Below, one piece after another: positions 37,241 through 45,809 of a stretch of DNA of 64,000 nucleotides. The position numbers were made by a program, and so were the translations under genes. This DNA is from Streptomonospora alba (lineage in GTDB: Bacteria; Actinomycetota; Actinomycetes; Streptosporangiales; Streptosporangiaceae). The stretch's first letter is position 1. Every line of letters starts with the position of its first letter. Under the pieces are notes generated by a model. It was given only the letters and a program-made list of their open reading frames with translations. It made no database searches and was not told the origin of the DNA. The stretch is from NCBI RefSeq assembly GCF_000826685.1, contig NZ_JROO01000013.1:1-64000 (forward strand), given 5' to 3'.

Positions 37241-40200
37241 GTGCGCACCTCCTCGACCGGATCCCGGTCCCCGTCGGCCGTCCGGGCGCCGGCGGGCTCC
37301 GGCAGCGCCTCCCTGCCGCCGTCAGCACCGGCCGGCGCGGTTGCGGCCGCCTGTGCGGGCGGGAGCGCGGCCGCGGGCGTGCGCGTGGGGCCGATGAGCT
37401 CGCCCAGCGCGAGCACCAGCCGCGCCAGCGCGGGCAGGCACAGCGTCTGGGGCGCCCATTCCCGCAGCGGCCCGCTGAGCAGGTCGCTGACCTCGTGGAA
37501 GGGCATCTGGTGCGCCATGTAGGTGCCGATGCCCAGGCAGGCGCCGGCGGCGGCCAGGCAGGCCACCACCGGCCACGGCCCCGCCAGGATCCGCAGCGTC
37601 CTGCCGCCCAGCGCCGGACGCCCGGGCCTGGCGTGGCGCAGCCCGCGCGACGGAGACCGCCCCAGCCACCACACCAGCAGCAGCGCTCCGCCCACGGCCG
37701 CGGCTCCGGCGACGCCGCCGATCCACAGGCCGTACAGCACCCCAAGCGGCACCAGGACGGGGCGCGGTATACGACCGGGTTCCGCTGCCGGCAGCGCAGC
37801 GGAGCGGTCGGGGGGCGCGGGCTCGGCGGCCGGCGCGGCAGCGGTGCCCGCGCCCTCGCGCCGGGCCCTGCGGCGGGTGCGGAGCGGCGTGCGGTCGGAA
37901 GCGGGCCGCCGGAGCGCCAGCACCGCTACGACCAGGGCGAAGGCGGCGCCCACCGCCAGCGCCGCGTGGTAGGCGCCGTCGGGTGTGTAGCGCAGGGTGA
38001 CCTGCCCGGCGGTACCCCCCGGAAGCCGCCACGCCTGCTTCCAGCCGTCCAGGCGCACCGGCTCCAGGGGTGCGTCGCGCCCCTCGACGGAGGCCTCCCA
38101 GCCCTCGTTGAAGTTCTCGTTGACGACGAGGAAGCTGTCCTCCTCGACGTCGACGGTGAACCGGCGCTCGCTGTCGCCCCATCCCGACATCGCGGACACG
38201 CCTGCCATGTCCACCTCGTCCGGCGGGGCGCCGTCCTGGCCGCCGCCGGACCCGTGCGCGTCCTGCCCGCCGGTCCCGGCGCCGGGGACGGCGGAGTCGG
38301 GCCCCCCGAGCACGGCCGAGCGCACCTGGTACTGGTTGCCGGGCTCGACCAGGAGCCGGTTCCCGCCCTCCCGGACCGGCACCCCGGAGCAGCTCTCGTA
38401 GCGCAGCGCCTTGCCCGCGACCTGATCCGCCAGGGTGCCCGAGGTGATGCGGGTCTCCACCCGCTCGCCGTTGACCCGCAGCACAGGACCGAGACCGCAC
38501 AGGGTGGAGGCGTCGCCGCCCTCGACGGCGGGCAGCGGCTCGACGTCGGGCACCGCGATACGGCGCACCTCCAGCGGCTGGGCCTCCGGCGGCTCGAAGG
38601 TGATGCGCAGATGGTCGGAGGTGACCGGTTCGAAGCCGAGGGAGCCGCTGCCGTCGAGCCACCCGCTGCGTACGGTGCCTCCCGCCTCGACGGTCACCCC
38701 GACCGGGCGGGCCACCGAGTCGGGATGCGCGAAGTCCACCCGCAGCCCGCCGATCTCGGTGCGCTCGCCTAGCTCGACGTCGACCCAGGGCGCGTCCTCG
38801 TCGGGGTCGGGGTACCACACTGTCGCGTCGTCACCGTCGAAAGCGTTGCGGCCCATGGCGGCGGGGTGGTCCACCGAGGTGGAGGACGAGGTCACCTTGG
38901 GGTGGCCGCCCGCGCGGTTGGCGGCGTTCTCCACGTCCTGGGGATCGGTCACCACCGCCTGCCCGGTGACGGTGTGCTCTCCGGCGGCCGCCGGTCCGGC
39001 CACCTGGAAGGTGCGGTCGAAGGTGTAGGCGTCCTCGCCCTGGACCGCCAGGTCGGGATCGCACACCCAGACCTGCGAGCCCTCCATGCAGCCGGGGACG
39101 GTGCCGGTGGAGCCGGTGAAGAGGAACGTGCCGGCGCCTTCGACGCCGGGCACCTGCAGCGTGCGCTCGGCCTGCAGGCCCGGAACCGTCACGCTGGTGA
39201 TCCCCACCCGGGTGCCGAACCGGTACTCAGGTTCCCAGGCCAGTTCGTCGACGCGGATGCGCAGCGTGGAGGTCTTGCCGGAGGGGGCGGCGAACTCCTG
39301 CGGGTCCTCGGTGGCGGCGACCGGCGCGGTGGTGCGCTCGTCGTCGGTGATCAGGCTGATGCGGGCGGGCGGCGGCTCGCCCGGGATCTGTTCGAAGGCG
39401 ATGGACAGTTCCCCGACCTCGCGCGGCTCGTCGAACTCGATCTCCAGCCACTGGCCCACCGCGCCGGCGAACGCGCTGGAGCGCCAGGAGGTGTCGAGGG
39501 CGTCGTCGAGGGCGGCGAAGGGCATCCGGCCGGGGTCGCGCGCATCCGGCAGGGCGTCGGCGCCTGCCTCGGAGGAGGAGGCGGTGACGTCGGCGAGGCC
39601 CTTGTAGCGGGCGGCGGTGGTATAGCCGTTCCAGGCGGGGGCGGCGATGTCGGGGGCGGGCGCGTCGCGCCGCTCGTCGGCGGGGGTGAGGGTGTTGCTC
39701 GCATTGCGGCGGACGTCGGAGTAGACGACTTCGCGGCGGCGGGCGGTGTCGGTCACCACGGTGTTCTCGGGGGCGATGTCCTCGGCCCCGGGGTCGTCGC
39801 CGACGATCGCCGGGCGGTCGCCGGTGATCATGCCCTGTTCGGCGAGGTCCACCAGGGCTTCGGGACCGCCGGTGACCCGCACCGCCGCGTCGGCGGGCAC
39901 GGTGCCCGCACGGGGCGCGGCGCCGTCGACGGTGTAGACGTCCAGCGCCCGGTAGGGCTGGTCGTGCCAGGCGGAGGCCTGCTGGGGGTCGGTGTCGCCG
40001 ACCGTGGGCCCGAAGGAGACGGCGCGGGAGATCCCGGGCGAGTCGGCCAGCGCATCGTGCACCCGGGCCGGCCAGCCGCCGTTGAGGTCCCCGCGTTCCA
40101 GGTCGTTGCGCACCAGCAGATGGGTGACGCCCATCCGGGCCAGAGCGGCGGTGAGACCGGCCGAGCCGCGCCCGGAGGAGATGCGCTGGTCGAGCTCCTG

Positions 40201-41853
40201 GTTCAGGCGCGAGACACCGGCCGAGCCCCACGGGATGATCTGGTGGTTGGTCCAGGCGGACTCCATCAGCGGCTGCATCGGCTCGTCCATCGGCCGGCCC
40301 CACTGGTACTCGCCGCGCGCGGAGCCGGGGACGGCCATGGTCATGCCCGAGCGGCTGTGGGAGTCCAGCCAGCCGGCCGCCTCGTACCAGTAGCCGGGAA
40401 TGCGCTCGAACCCGCCGGGGGTGGCGATGCCTACGGTGGCCACGGGGGTCAGTGTCGCGGCCACCGCCAAGGCGCAGGCGGCGGCCGTGGCGCGGTAGAG
40501 GGTGCCGGGTGCGGGGGTGCTGTCGGGCGCCGCGTGGTCGGGCGGGCGCCCCTCGCCGGCCCGCGCGACGGCGGCCCGGCGGGCGCGGCGGTCCGCGGCG
40601 TCGCGGGCGACGACGACGGGCAGCTGGGCCAGGCCCAGCACGACGGGAAGCCGGATGAGCGCGTCGAACTTGTGGATGTTGCGGAAGGGGCTCAGGGGAC
40701 CGTTCAGCAGGTCGCGCATCGTCTCGGCCAGCGGGCCGGTCAGCGTCCCGGTGTAGCCGGCGACGACGATCGCGGTGCCGGCGAGCAGCGAGGTGATCAG
40801 GAACAGCCGTTCGGGCATGCCCCGGTTGATCAGCCCGGCCAGGCCCAGACCGGCCACCAGGGCCGTGACCGCGACCATCGCCGGCCCGGTGGACAGCTCC
40901 GCCCCGGCCGGCAGCGCCGGCTGGCCGGCCACGGGCACGTAGCCCATCCAGTTGTCCGCACCGCGCAGGGCGTTGGTCAGCGTCGTGATCTGGGTGGTGG
41001 TGGCCGCATCCTCGGTGTAGGGCATGAACGAGAACACGTAGCGGCCCATGAGCAGCAGCGGGACCAGCCACCAGAACGAAACCAGGAACAGCGCTGTGAG
41101 CCACCAGGTCAGCAGCCGCCGCTTGCGCGGCCCGGGCGCGCGGGTGAGCAGGTAGATCAGCGGCACCACGAGGACGGCGAGCTCGGATGCGGCGTTGGTG
41201 CCGCCGCAGAACAGGAAGGCCAGGGCCGACAGCATCGCCGAGCGCATGGGCGGGCGGCCGCGGCGCGTGCCGTGCACCAGTGGCAGCATGATCCACGGCA
41301 GCAGCATCATCGGCTGCAGTTCCGCGGAGTTGTAGGACAGCAGCGTGAGGACCCGGGGCGCCAGGGCGTAGGCGGCGCCCGCGAGGATGCGGGTGTGCAG
41401 GGTGCCGATGCCCAGCGCCTCGGCGAGTTTGACCATGCCCACGAAGGCCGCGCACAGCAGCACCGACATCCATACGCGCTGGACGAGCCACTCGGGCATG
41501 TCCAGACCGATGAGCAGCGCGTGGAAGGGCCCGTTGGGGAAGAAGTAGCCGTAGGCCTGGTTCTGCAGCTGGCCGAAGTAGGCGGGGTCCCACAGGTGGA
41601 GGGCGCGCTCCAGAAAGCCCAGAGGGTTGACGACCAGGTCGATCTTGGTGTCGCCGACGATCTTCGCCGGGTCGAGGCTCAGCGCGGTTCCGCACAGCAG
41701 CAGGCAGACGCCCAGCAGCTTGAGGCGGCGCACCAGCGCGGCGTCCTCGGGCGGCGACCCTCCGCGGCGGGCGGCTCCAGCAGCGCCGGGGGCCTCCGGC
41801 GCATCGGCCGATCCTGCACCGCGTCCCTCGCCCCCGGCTCGGGGACCGGTCAC
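37237..41853 (-). CDS. aftD: AftD-like alpha-(1->3)-arabinofuranosyltransferase
   Basis: 1538-residue GT-C membrane enzyme. N-terminal membrane part (helices from about 45 to 500) with LSLDPAKIVGDTKIDLVVNP carrying the catalytic acidic residues as in mycobacterial AftD (Rv0236c), and LSPFRNIHKFDALIRLP typical of DUF3367. The large external part contains two discoidin/F5-8C-like carbohydrate-binding regions (about 770-870 and 1010-1120). Three helices lie near the C-terminus. AftD adds alpha-1,3 arabinofuranose from DPA to arabinan. GTG start overlapping the GT4 stop by 4 bp and stop overlapping the DUF3068 start by 4 bp: tight operon. Acceptor glycan in this organism is unknown. Confidence 0.9.
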   Translation of the reverse strand: MTGPRAGGEGRGAGSADAPEAPGAAGAARRGGSPPEDAALVRRLKLLGVCLLLCGTALSLDPAKIVGDTKIDLVVNPLGFLERALHLWDPAYFGQLQNQAYGYFFPNGPFHALLIGLDMPEWLVQRVWMSVLLCAAFVGMVKLAEALGIGTLHTRILAGAAYALAPRVLTLLSYNSAELQPMMLLPWIMLPLVHGTRRGRPPMRSAMLSALAFLFCGGTNAASELAVLVVPLIYLLTRAPGPRKRRLLTWWLTALFLVSFWWLVPLLLMGRYVFSFMPYTEDAATTTQITTLTNALRGADNWMGYVPVAGQPALPAGAELSTGPAMVAVTALVAGLGLAGLINRGMPERLFLITSLLAGTAIVVAGYTGTLTGPLAETMRDLLNGPLSPFRNIHKFDALIRLPVVLGLAQLPVVVARDAADRRARRAAVARAGEGRPPDHAAPDSTPAPGTLYRATAAACALAVAATLTPVATVGIATPGGFERIPGYWYEAAGWLDSHSRSGMTMAVPGSARGEYQWGRPMDEPMQPLMESAWTNHQIIPWGSAGVSRLNQELDQRISSGRGSAGLTAALARMGVTHLLVRNDLERGDLNGGWPARVHDALADSPGISRAVSFGPTVGDTDPQQASAWHDQPYRALDVYTVDGAAPRAGTVPADAAVRVTGGPEALVDLAEQGMITGDRPAIVGDDPGAEDIAPENTVVTDTARRREVVYSDVRRNASNTLTPADERRDAPAPDIAAPAWNGYTTAARYKGLADVTASSSEAGADALPDARDPGRMPFAALDDALDTSWRSSAFAGAVGQWLEIEFDEPREVGELSIAFEQIPGEPPPARISLITDDERTTAPVAATEDPQEFAAPSGKTSTLRIRVDELAWEPEYRFGTRVGITSVTVPGLQAERTLQVPGVEGAGTFLFTGSTGTVPGCMEGSQVWVCDPDLAVQGEDAYTFDRTFQVAGPAAAGEHTVTGQAVVTDPQDVENAANRAGGHPKVTSSSTSVDHPAAMGRNAFDGDDATVWYPDPDEDAPWVDVELGERTEIGGLRVDFAHPDSVARPVGVTVEAGGTVRSGWLDGSGSLGFEPVTSDHLRITFEPPEAQPLEVRRIAVPDVEPLPAVEGGDASTLCGLGPVLRVNGERVETRITSGTLADQVAGKALRYESCSGVPVREGGNRLLVEPGNQYQVRSAVLGGPDSAVPGAGTGGQDAHGSGGGQDGAPPDEVDMAGVSAMSGWGDSERRFTVDVEEDSFLVVNENFNEGWEASVEGRDAPLEPVRLDGWKQAWRLPGGTAGQVTLRYTPDGAYHAALAVGAAFALVVAVLALRRPASDRTPLRTRRRARREGAGTAAAPAAEPAPPDRSAALPAAEPGRIPRPVLVPLGVLYGLWIGGVAGAAAVGGALLLVWWLGRSPSRGLRHARPGRPALGGRTLRILAGPWPVVACLAAAGACLGIGTYMAHQMPFHEVSDLLSGPLREWAPQTLCLPALARLVLALGELIGPTRTPAAALPPAQAAATAPAGADGGREALPEPAGARTADGDRDPVEEVRT

Positions 41854-43277
41854 CGCGCCGCCTTGGCCGCACGTGCCGGAGGGGTCTCACCGGGCTCGGC
41901 GGCGGCGCCGCCCAGACGTACGCGCAATCCGCCGCGGGGGGCGCAGCGCCCGACCACGGGGGGTCCGGATCGGTCGGCCCGCCCGGTGTCCGCGGGTTGG
42001 CCGACGGTCTCACCGGTGATGAGCCGGGCCATGTCCGCCCCGCTGCGCTCCCAGGTGAAGCGCGAGGCCCATGCGCGGCAGGCTCGGCGTATCCGGGCGG
42101 CGCGGACGGGATCGCTCAGCTCCCGCAGGGCCGCGGCGACGACGTCGCTCAACTCCTGCCCCTCGTGTACCAGCCAGCCGGTCTCGCCGTGGCGCACCGA
42201 GTCGCGGAGGCCGTCGACGTCGAAGGCGACGGTGGGCACGCCCAGCCCCGCCGCCTCGATCACGGTCAGCCCCCAGCCCTCGAACTCCGAGGCGGTGACG
42301 TGCAGCAGCGAGCCCGCGAGCACCGCGTTCTTGCGCGCCTCTGGCAGGAATCCGTGCAGGCGGACGTGGTCGTGCAGCCCGTCGCGCTCGATCTGCTCGG
42401 CCAGCGTGGCGCTCTCCGGGCCGCGTCCGACCACGTGCACCCGCAGCTGGGGATAGTCCTCGCGCAGGTCCCGGGCGATGTCCACGATGCGCGAGACACG
42501 CTTTTGCACCACGAGCCGACCCAGGCTGACCAGGGCGGGCGATCCCGTCTCGGTCTCGTTGAGGAACCGGTCGGGCGCGACCGGCTGGCGGGGCGGGCTG
42601 CCGTTGTGGATGACGGTGATCGGAGCGCGCCAGCGCAGCTTCCCGCGCATGGCGCGGCGGGAGGACTCCGAGACCGTGACGGTGGGGCAGTTGCGGTAGA
42701 CGCGGCTGGCCACGGCGCTTTCGACGAACCGGCCGAACCAGGCCAGAGGGCGGCTGAAGTAGGCGTTGAACTGGACGTCGTGGACGTGGTGCACAACGCT
42801 GATCACCCGGGTGCGGCGCGGCAGCACCAGCCGGGAGAAGAACGGGATGCCGTTCATGCAGTCCAGCGCGGCGTGGAACTCGCGGCGCCACAGCAGCAGC
42901 CACAGCACGACCAGCGGATAGACGGTGAACTTGCCGCCCATACGGCGGATGACGATGCCGTCGCGGGTCTCCACGCGGGCCTGGCCGGGATCACGGCTGG
43001 TCAGAAACGTGACCACAGCACCGCGCTCGGCGAGGTGGCGGCTGATGCGCCAGGCGTACTCCTCGGCTCCGCCGGCCGCGGCCTGCCAGGGGTCGCGCCA
43101 GTTGATCATGACGGTGCGCAGACCGTCGAGGCGCGGCCCGGCGTCCGTGCGCGCGGCGGCGGGCCCGTCGCCCTCCTCGGGGCGCTCCGCCTCGGCTGCG
43201 GGCGGCGGTGCGGTGCGCCCGCCCTCGCGGCCGGGGTCGGGGAACTCCGGGAAAAGGGGTATCTGCTGGAACGCCAC
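41850..43277 (-). CDS. GT4-family glycosyltransferase
   Basis: 475-residue cytosolic GT-B glycosyltransferase. N-terminal domain begins WRDPWQAAAGGAEEYAWRISRHLAERG (glycine loop), HHVHDVQFN is central, and the nucleotide-binding half has SLGRLVVQKRVSRIVD and the E-x7-E motif EFEGWGLTVIEA. About 50 extra residues precede the domain and 50 follow. Resembles M. tuberculosis Rv0225 in type and context. It should use a nucleotide sugar to build the lipid-linked intermediate whose product AftD then decorates; donor and acceptor are not readable. Coupled to aftD by a 4-bp overlap. Confidence 0.87.
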   Translation of the reverse strand: MAFQQIPLFPEFPDPGREGGRTAPPPAAEAERPEEGDGPAAARTDAGPRLDGLRTVMINWRDPWQAAAGGAEEYAWRISRHLAERGAVVTFLTSRDPGQARVETRDGIVIRRMGGKFTVYPLVVLWLLLWRREFHAALDCMNGIPFFSRLVLPRRTRVISVVHHVHDVQFNAYFSRPLAWFGRFVESAVASRVYRNCPTVTVSESSRRAMRGKLRWRAPITVIHNGSPPRQPVAPDRFLNETETGSPALVSLGRLVVQKRVSRIVDIARDLREDYPQLRVHVVGRGPESATLAEQIERDGLHDHVRLHGFLPEARKNAVLAGSLLHVTASEFEGWGLTVIEAAGLGVPTVAFDVDGLRDSVRHGETGWLVHEGQELSDVVAAALRELSDPVRAARIRRACRAWASRFTWERSGADMARLITGETVGQPADTGRADRSGPPVVGRCAPRGGLRVRLGGAAAEPGETPPARAAKAAR

Positions 43278-43535
43278 ATGCTCTCCTGTTCCGCCCGTTC
43301 CGCCTGGTCATCCGGCGATCGGATGCCCGACGACGGGTGCGGCGCCCGAGCTGGGGAACCTGAAGCGGCGCACGGCGGGGGGTGGGATCGGTGCGGACCG
43401 CGCAGAGTGGTGCGCGGGCGTCCGTCCGCGCGGGGATGCCTGCGCCCGCGGCGCCGGATCCGGGTCCGCCCGCCCGGGCGGCCCGGCCTACCGGCCTGGG
43501 TCAAGGGCGCGGCCGGGTGTGGGGGGACGGTCGGC

Positions 43536-43676
43536 TCAGCGGTCGCCGTAGTTGTAGAGCGACTGGTTCACCGGCTCCGCCGACGACGAGGTCTCGGTGG
43601 CGACGGTCGTACCGACGAACGCGAGTCCGCCCGCCAGTGCCGCACCGATGACGCAGGCGGCGACGATTCTGATCAC
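43536..43676 (-). CDS. DUF2613-type small membrane protein
   Basis: 46-residue protein with one helix (IVAACVIGAALAGGLAFVG, about 4-22) and a short external tail ending SLYNYGDR. This is the layout of the actinobacterial DUF2613 small proteins; M. tuberculosis has one (Rv0236A) directly beside aftD (Rv0236c), the same neighbourhood as here. AAGGAG lies 7 nt before the GTG. The start overlaps the upstream membrane-protein stop as GTGA. Probable accessory subunit of the glycosyltransferase machinery; no function is proven. Confidence 0.82.
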   Translation of the reverse strand: MIRIVAACVIGAALAGGLAFVGTTVATETSSSAEPVNQSLYNYGDR

Positions 43677-45748
43677 GTGGGGTTCTCCTTCCGCGATACC
43701 GCGCCCCGGGGCGGTCCGGTACGCATGGAAACGAGACTAGAACCTGATCCACCCAAGGACCAGATAATTGTCCCAACTGTAACGAACCATGCCGTTCCTT
43801 CCAAGCCCGTCAGTTCGTCATTCGGCGGATCAACATGCCGATCCGGGACCTCCAACAGCAGCAGTCGCGCACCGTCGTGCACGGCGGCGGGCCCGGTACC
43901 GTCCGATGAGAACCTGTTATCGCCCGCGAGCGGCCCGAGTGCCGCCGCCGCGTCCGCGCCCGACAGCGGTTCGGCTGCTCGGCGTTCCAGGAGGATGTAG
44001 CGGATTCCGAGTTCGCCGAGCGACGCGGTGTAGCGGCGGATTCCGAGATCTGCGGCGTGCAGCCGGCCGACCCGGTCGGCGAGCGGGTCCTCGCCCTCAG
44101 CGAGGCGCACTCGGGTGCCGTCACCGACCCGCAGGTCGTCGTTCCAGACGGCGCGGCGGTCGAACAGCTTGGTCGCGGGATCGAGTACGACGAGGTCGCG
44201 TCCGTCCGCCCGCCAGTCGAGACCGCGGTAGGCGCTCCAGGGCAGGACCAGCACCCGGCCCAAGCGCGGGTCCTCGTCGACGAGGCGCTGGACGCGGCGC
44301 CACTCGTCGGGGTAGTCGACGGGGTCGAGCCGACCGGCCGCGCCCCACAGCAGGCCGGGTAGCAGAGCGATCGGGGCCAGCGCGAGCAGGGCGCCCAGCA
44401 GGGCGCCGACACGCTCGCCCGCCGACGCGGCGGGCCGCTCGGAGCGCCGGCCTCGGCCGGTCCGCAGGCCGCGCGACCGTGATGGCGCGGCGGCACGGTC
44501 GGACCGCGCCGGGGTGCGGGGCCGCCCTCGGCTTCCCGTGTCGCCGTGCCCTTCTCCGTCGCGGCCGCCCGGGGGCGTCACCGCATCGGCGCCGCCGACT
44601 CGCGCCTCCGAGTCGGCCGCCGCGCGGCAGGCCCACAGCGCCGCCGCGCCGACGCCCGCCGCCTGCAGCAGCGCCAGGGGGGCCACGTAGAGCTGGCCGT
44701 CGCGCAGCGGGCCGAACCCCGCCCACAGGCCGATCAGCCCGCTCAGCACCTCGCGTCCCGGCTCTGTGGTGCCCGCCAGGGCGACGCCCAGGCCGGCAGC
44801 GGAGGCGGCCGAGAGCCCGGCGCCGAAACCGGGTGCCCCGCCGCGGCGTACCAGCCACACCCAGCCCGCCACCCCGGCCGCCGACAGCGTCAGCCGGCAG
44901 GCCGCAAGGACCGGCAGGCCGTACCACTGGGGAACGGCGTGGGCGTTCCAGATCCCGCCCAGTGACAGCAGCGAGCCCACGGCGCCGAAGGGCGTGTCGG
45001 CGCGCGCGGCGAACAGCTCGACTGCCGCGGGGTCGGTGCGCGCTCCGCTGCCCAGCGCCGGTACCAGCCACGGCAGTGACAGCGCCGCGACAACCCCGGC
45101 GAGCACGGCGCCGGCGCGCAGCGCTCGGCCGGCGCCCCGCGCGCCGAGCACCGCCGCGGGCAGTCCCGCCAGCGCCGACAGCACCATCGCGGAGAATCCG
45201 CCCGCCGCCGCGGGCAGCAGCGCAGGCACCAGCCGGGCCGCGTCGCGCACCCCCGCCGGGCGCGCAGCCGCGGCCACCCGGCCTACCGCCGGCACCAGCC
45301 ACGGCAGGCCCGCGTAGCCCAGCAGCATCGCCCACTGCCCCAGCAGGAGCCGCTCGGCGATGAACGGGTTCCACACGTAGAAGGCGGCCGCGGCGGCGCG
45401 CGCCGCCGTACTCCCGGCCGGCCCCGCCCAGCCGCCGGGCAGCAGCCGCCCGGCGCCCGCACCGGCGAGGGTGAACACCGCCATCAGCAGCAGCGCCTGC
45501 GCGGCGTCTCCGGGAAGCACGGTGCCCAGCGCACCCAGCACCGCGTCGCTGGGCACCGCCCGCGGAAAACCCCCGCCGCCGCCCAGGGTGACCTGCGACA
45601 GCGGCGGTTCGGGCACGGCCGCCATGTCGTAGCTCAGCATGAAACCGGGACCCAGGCCCGGTCCCAGAGCAAGCACACCGGCCCCGGCGCCCACGGCCCA
45701 GGGCAGCAGGCGCTCGGCGCGGGCGGCGTTCAGCCGCGGCACCGCCAC
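43673..45748 (-). CDS. GT-C-like polytopic membrane protein (putative arabinosyl- or glycosyltransferase)
   Basis: 691-residue protein with about twelve to thirteen helices and a C-terminal external domain of about 200 residues (RVLVLPWSAYRGLDWRADG onwards). The first loop has GPGFMLSYDMAAVPEPPLS, with an acidic residue where GT-C enzymes hold the donor. A long Arg/Ala/Gly-rich cytosolic insert (about 385-450) divides the helices. Similar in type to Rv0226c-like membrane proteins of the mycobacterial aftD region. GTG start with GGAGGAG 7 nt upstream; its stop overlaps the DUF2613 start. Confidence 0.65.
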   Translation of the reverse strand: MAVPRLNAARAERLLPWAVGAGAGVLALGPGLGPGFMLSYDMAAVPEPPLSQVTLGGGGGFPRAVPSDAVLGALGTVLPGDAAQALLLMAVFTLAGAGAGRLLPGGWAGPAGSTAARAAAAAFYVWNPFIAERLLLGQWAMLLGYAGLPWLVPAVGRVAAAARPAGVRDAARLVPALLPAAAGGFSAMVLSALAGLPAAVLGARGAGRALRAGAVLAGVVAALSLPWLVPALGSGARTDPAAVELFAARADTPFGAVGSLLSLGGIWNAHAVPQWYGLPVLAACRLTLSAAGVAGWVWLVRRGGAPGFGAGLSAASAAGLGVALAGTTEPGREVLSGLIGLWAGFGPLRDGQLYVAPLALLQAAGVGAAALWACRAAADSEARVGGADAVTPPGGRDGEGHGDTGSRGRPRTPARSDRAAAPSRSRGLRTGRGRRSERPAASAGERVGALLGALLALAPIALLPGLLWGAAGRLDPVDYPDEWRRVQRLVDEDPRLGRVLVLPWSAYRGLDWRADGRDLVVLDPATKLFDRRAVWNDDLRVGDGTRVRLAEGEDPLADRVGRLHAADLGIRRYTASLGELGIRYILLERRAAEPLSGADAAAALGPLAGDNRFSSDGTGPAAVHDGARLLLLEVPDRHVDPPNDELTGLEGTAWFVTVGTIIWSLGGSGSSLVSMRTGPPRGAVSRKENPT

Positions 45749-45809
45749 CGCGGCGCTCCTCCCCCCGATGCACAGCCGGCACGGCGCATGCGGGCGGGCG
45801 CGGGGCGGG

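Noticed and set aside
38866-42456. Long open frame opposite aftD and GT4
   Set aside because: Antisense frame produced by high GC3 of real genes; low-complexity Gly/Gln/His/Arg product without domains.
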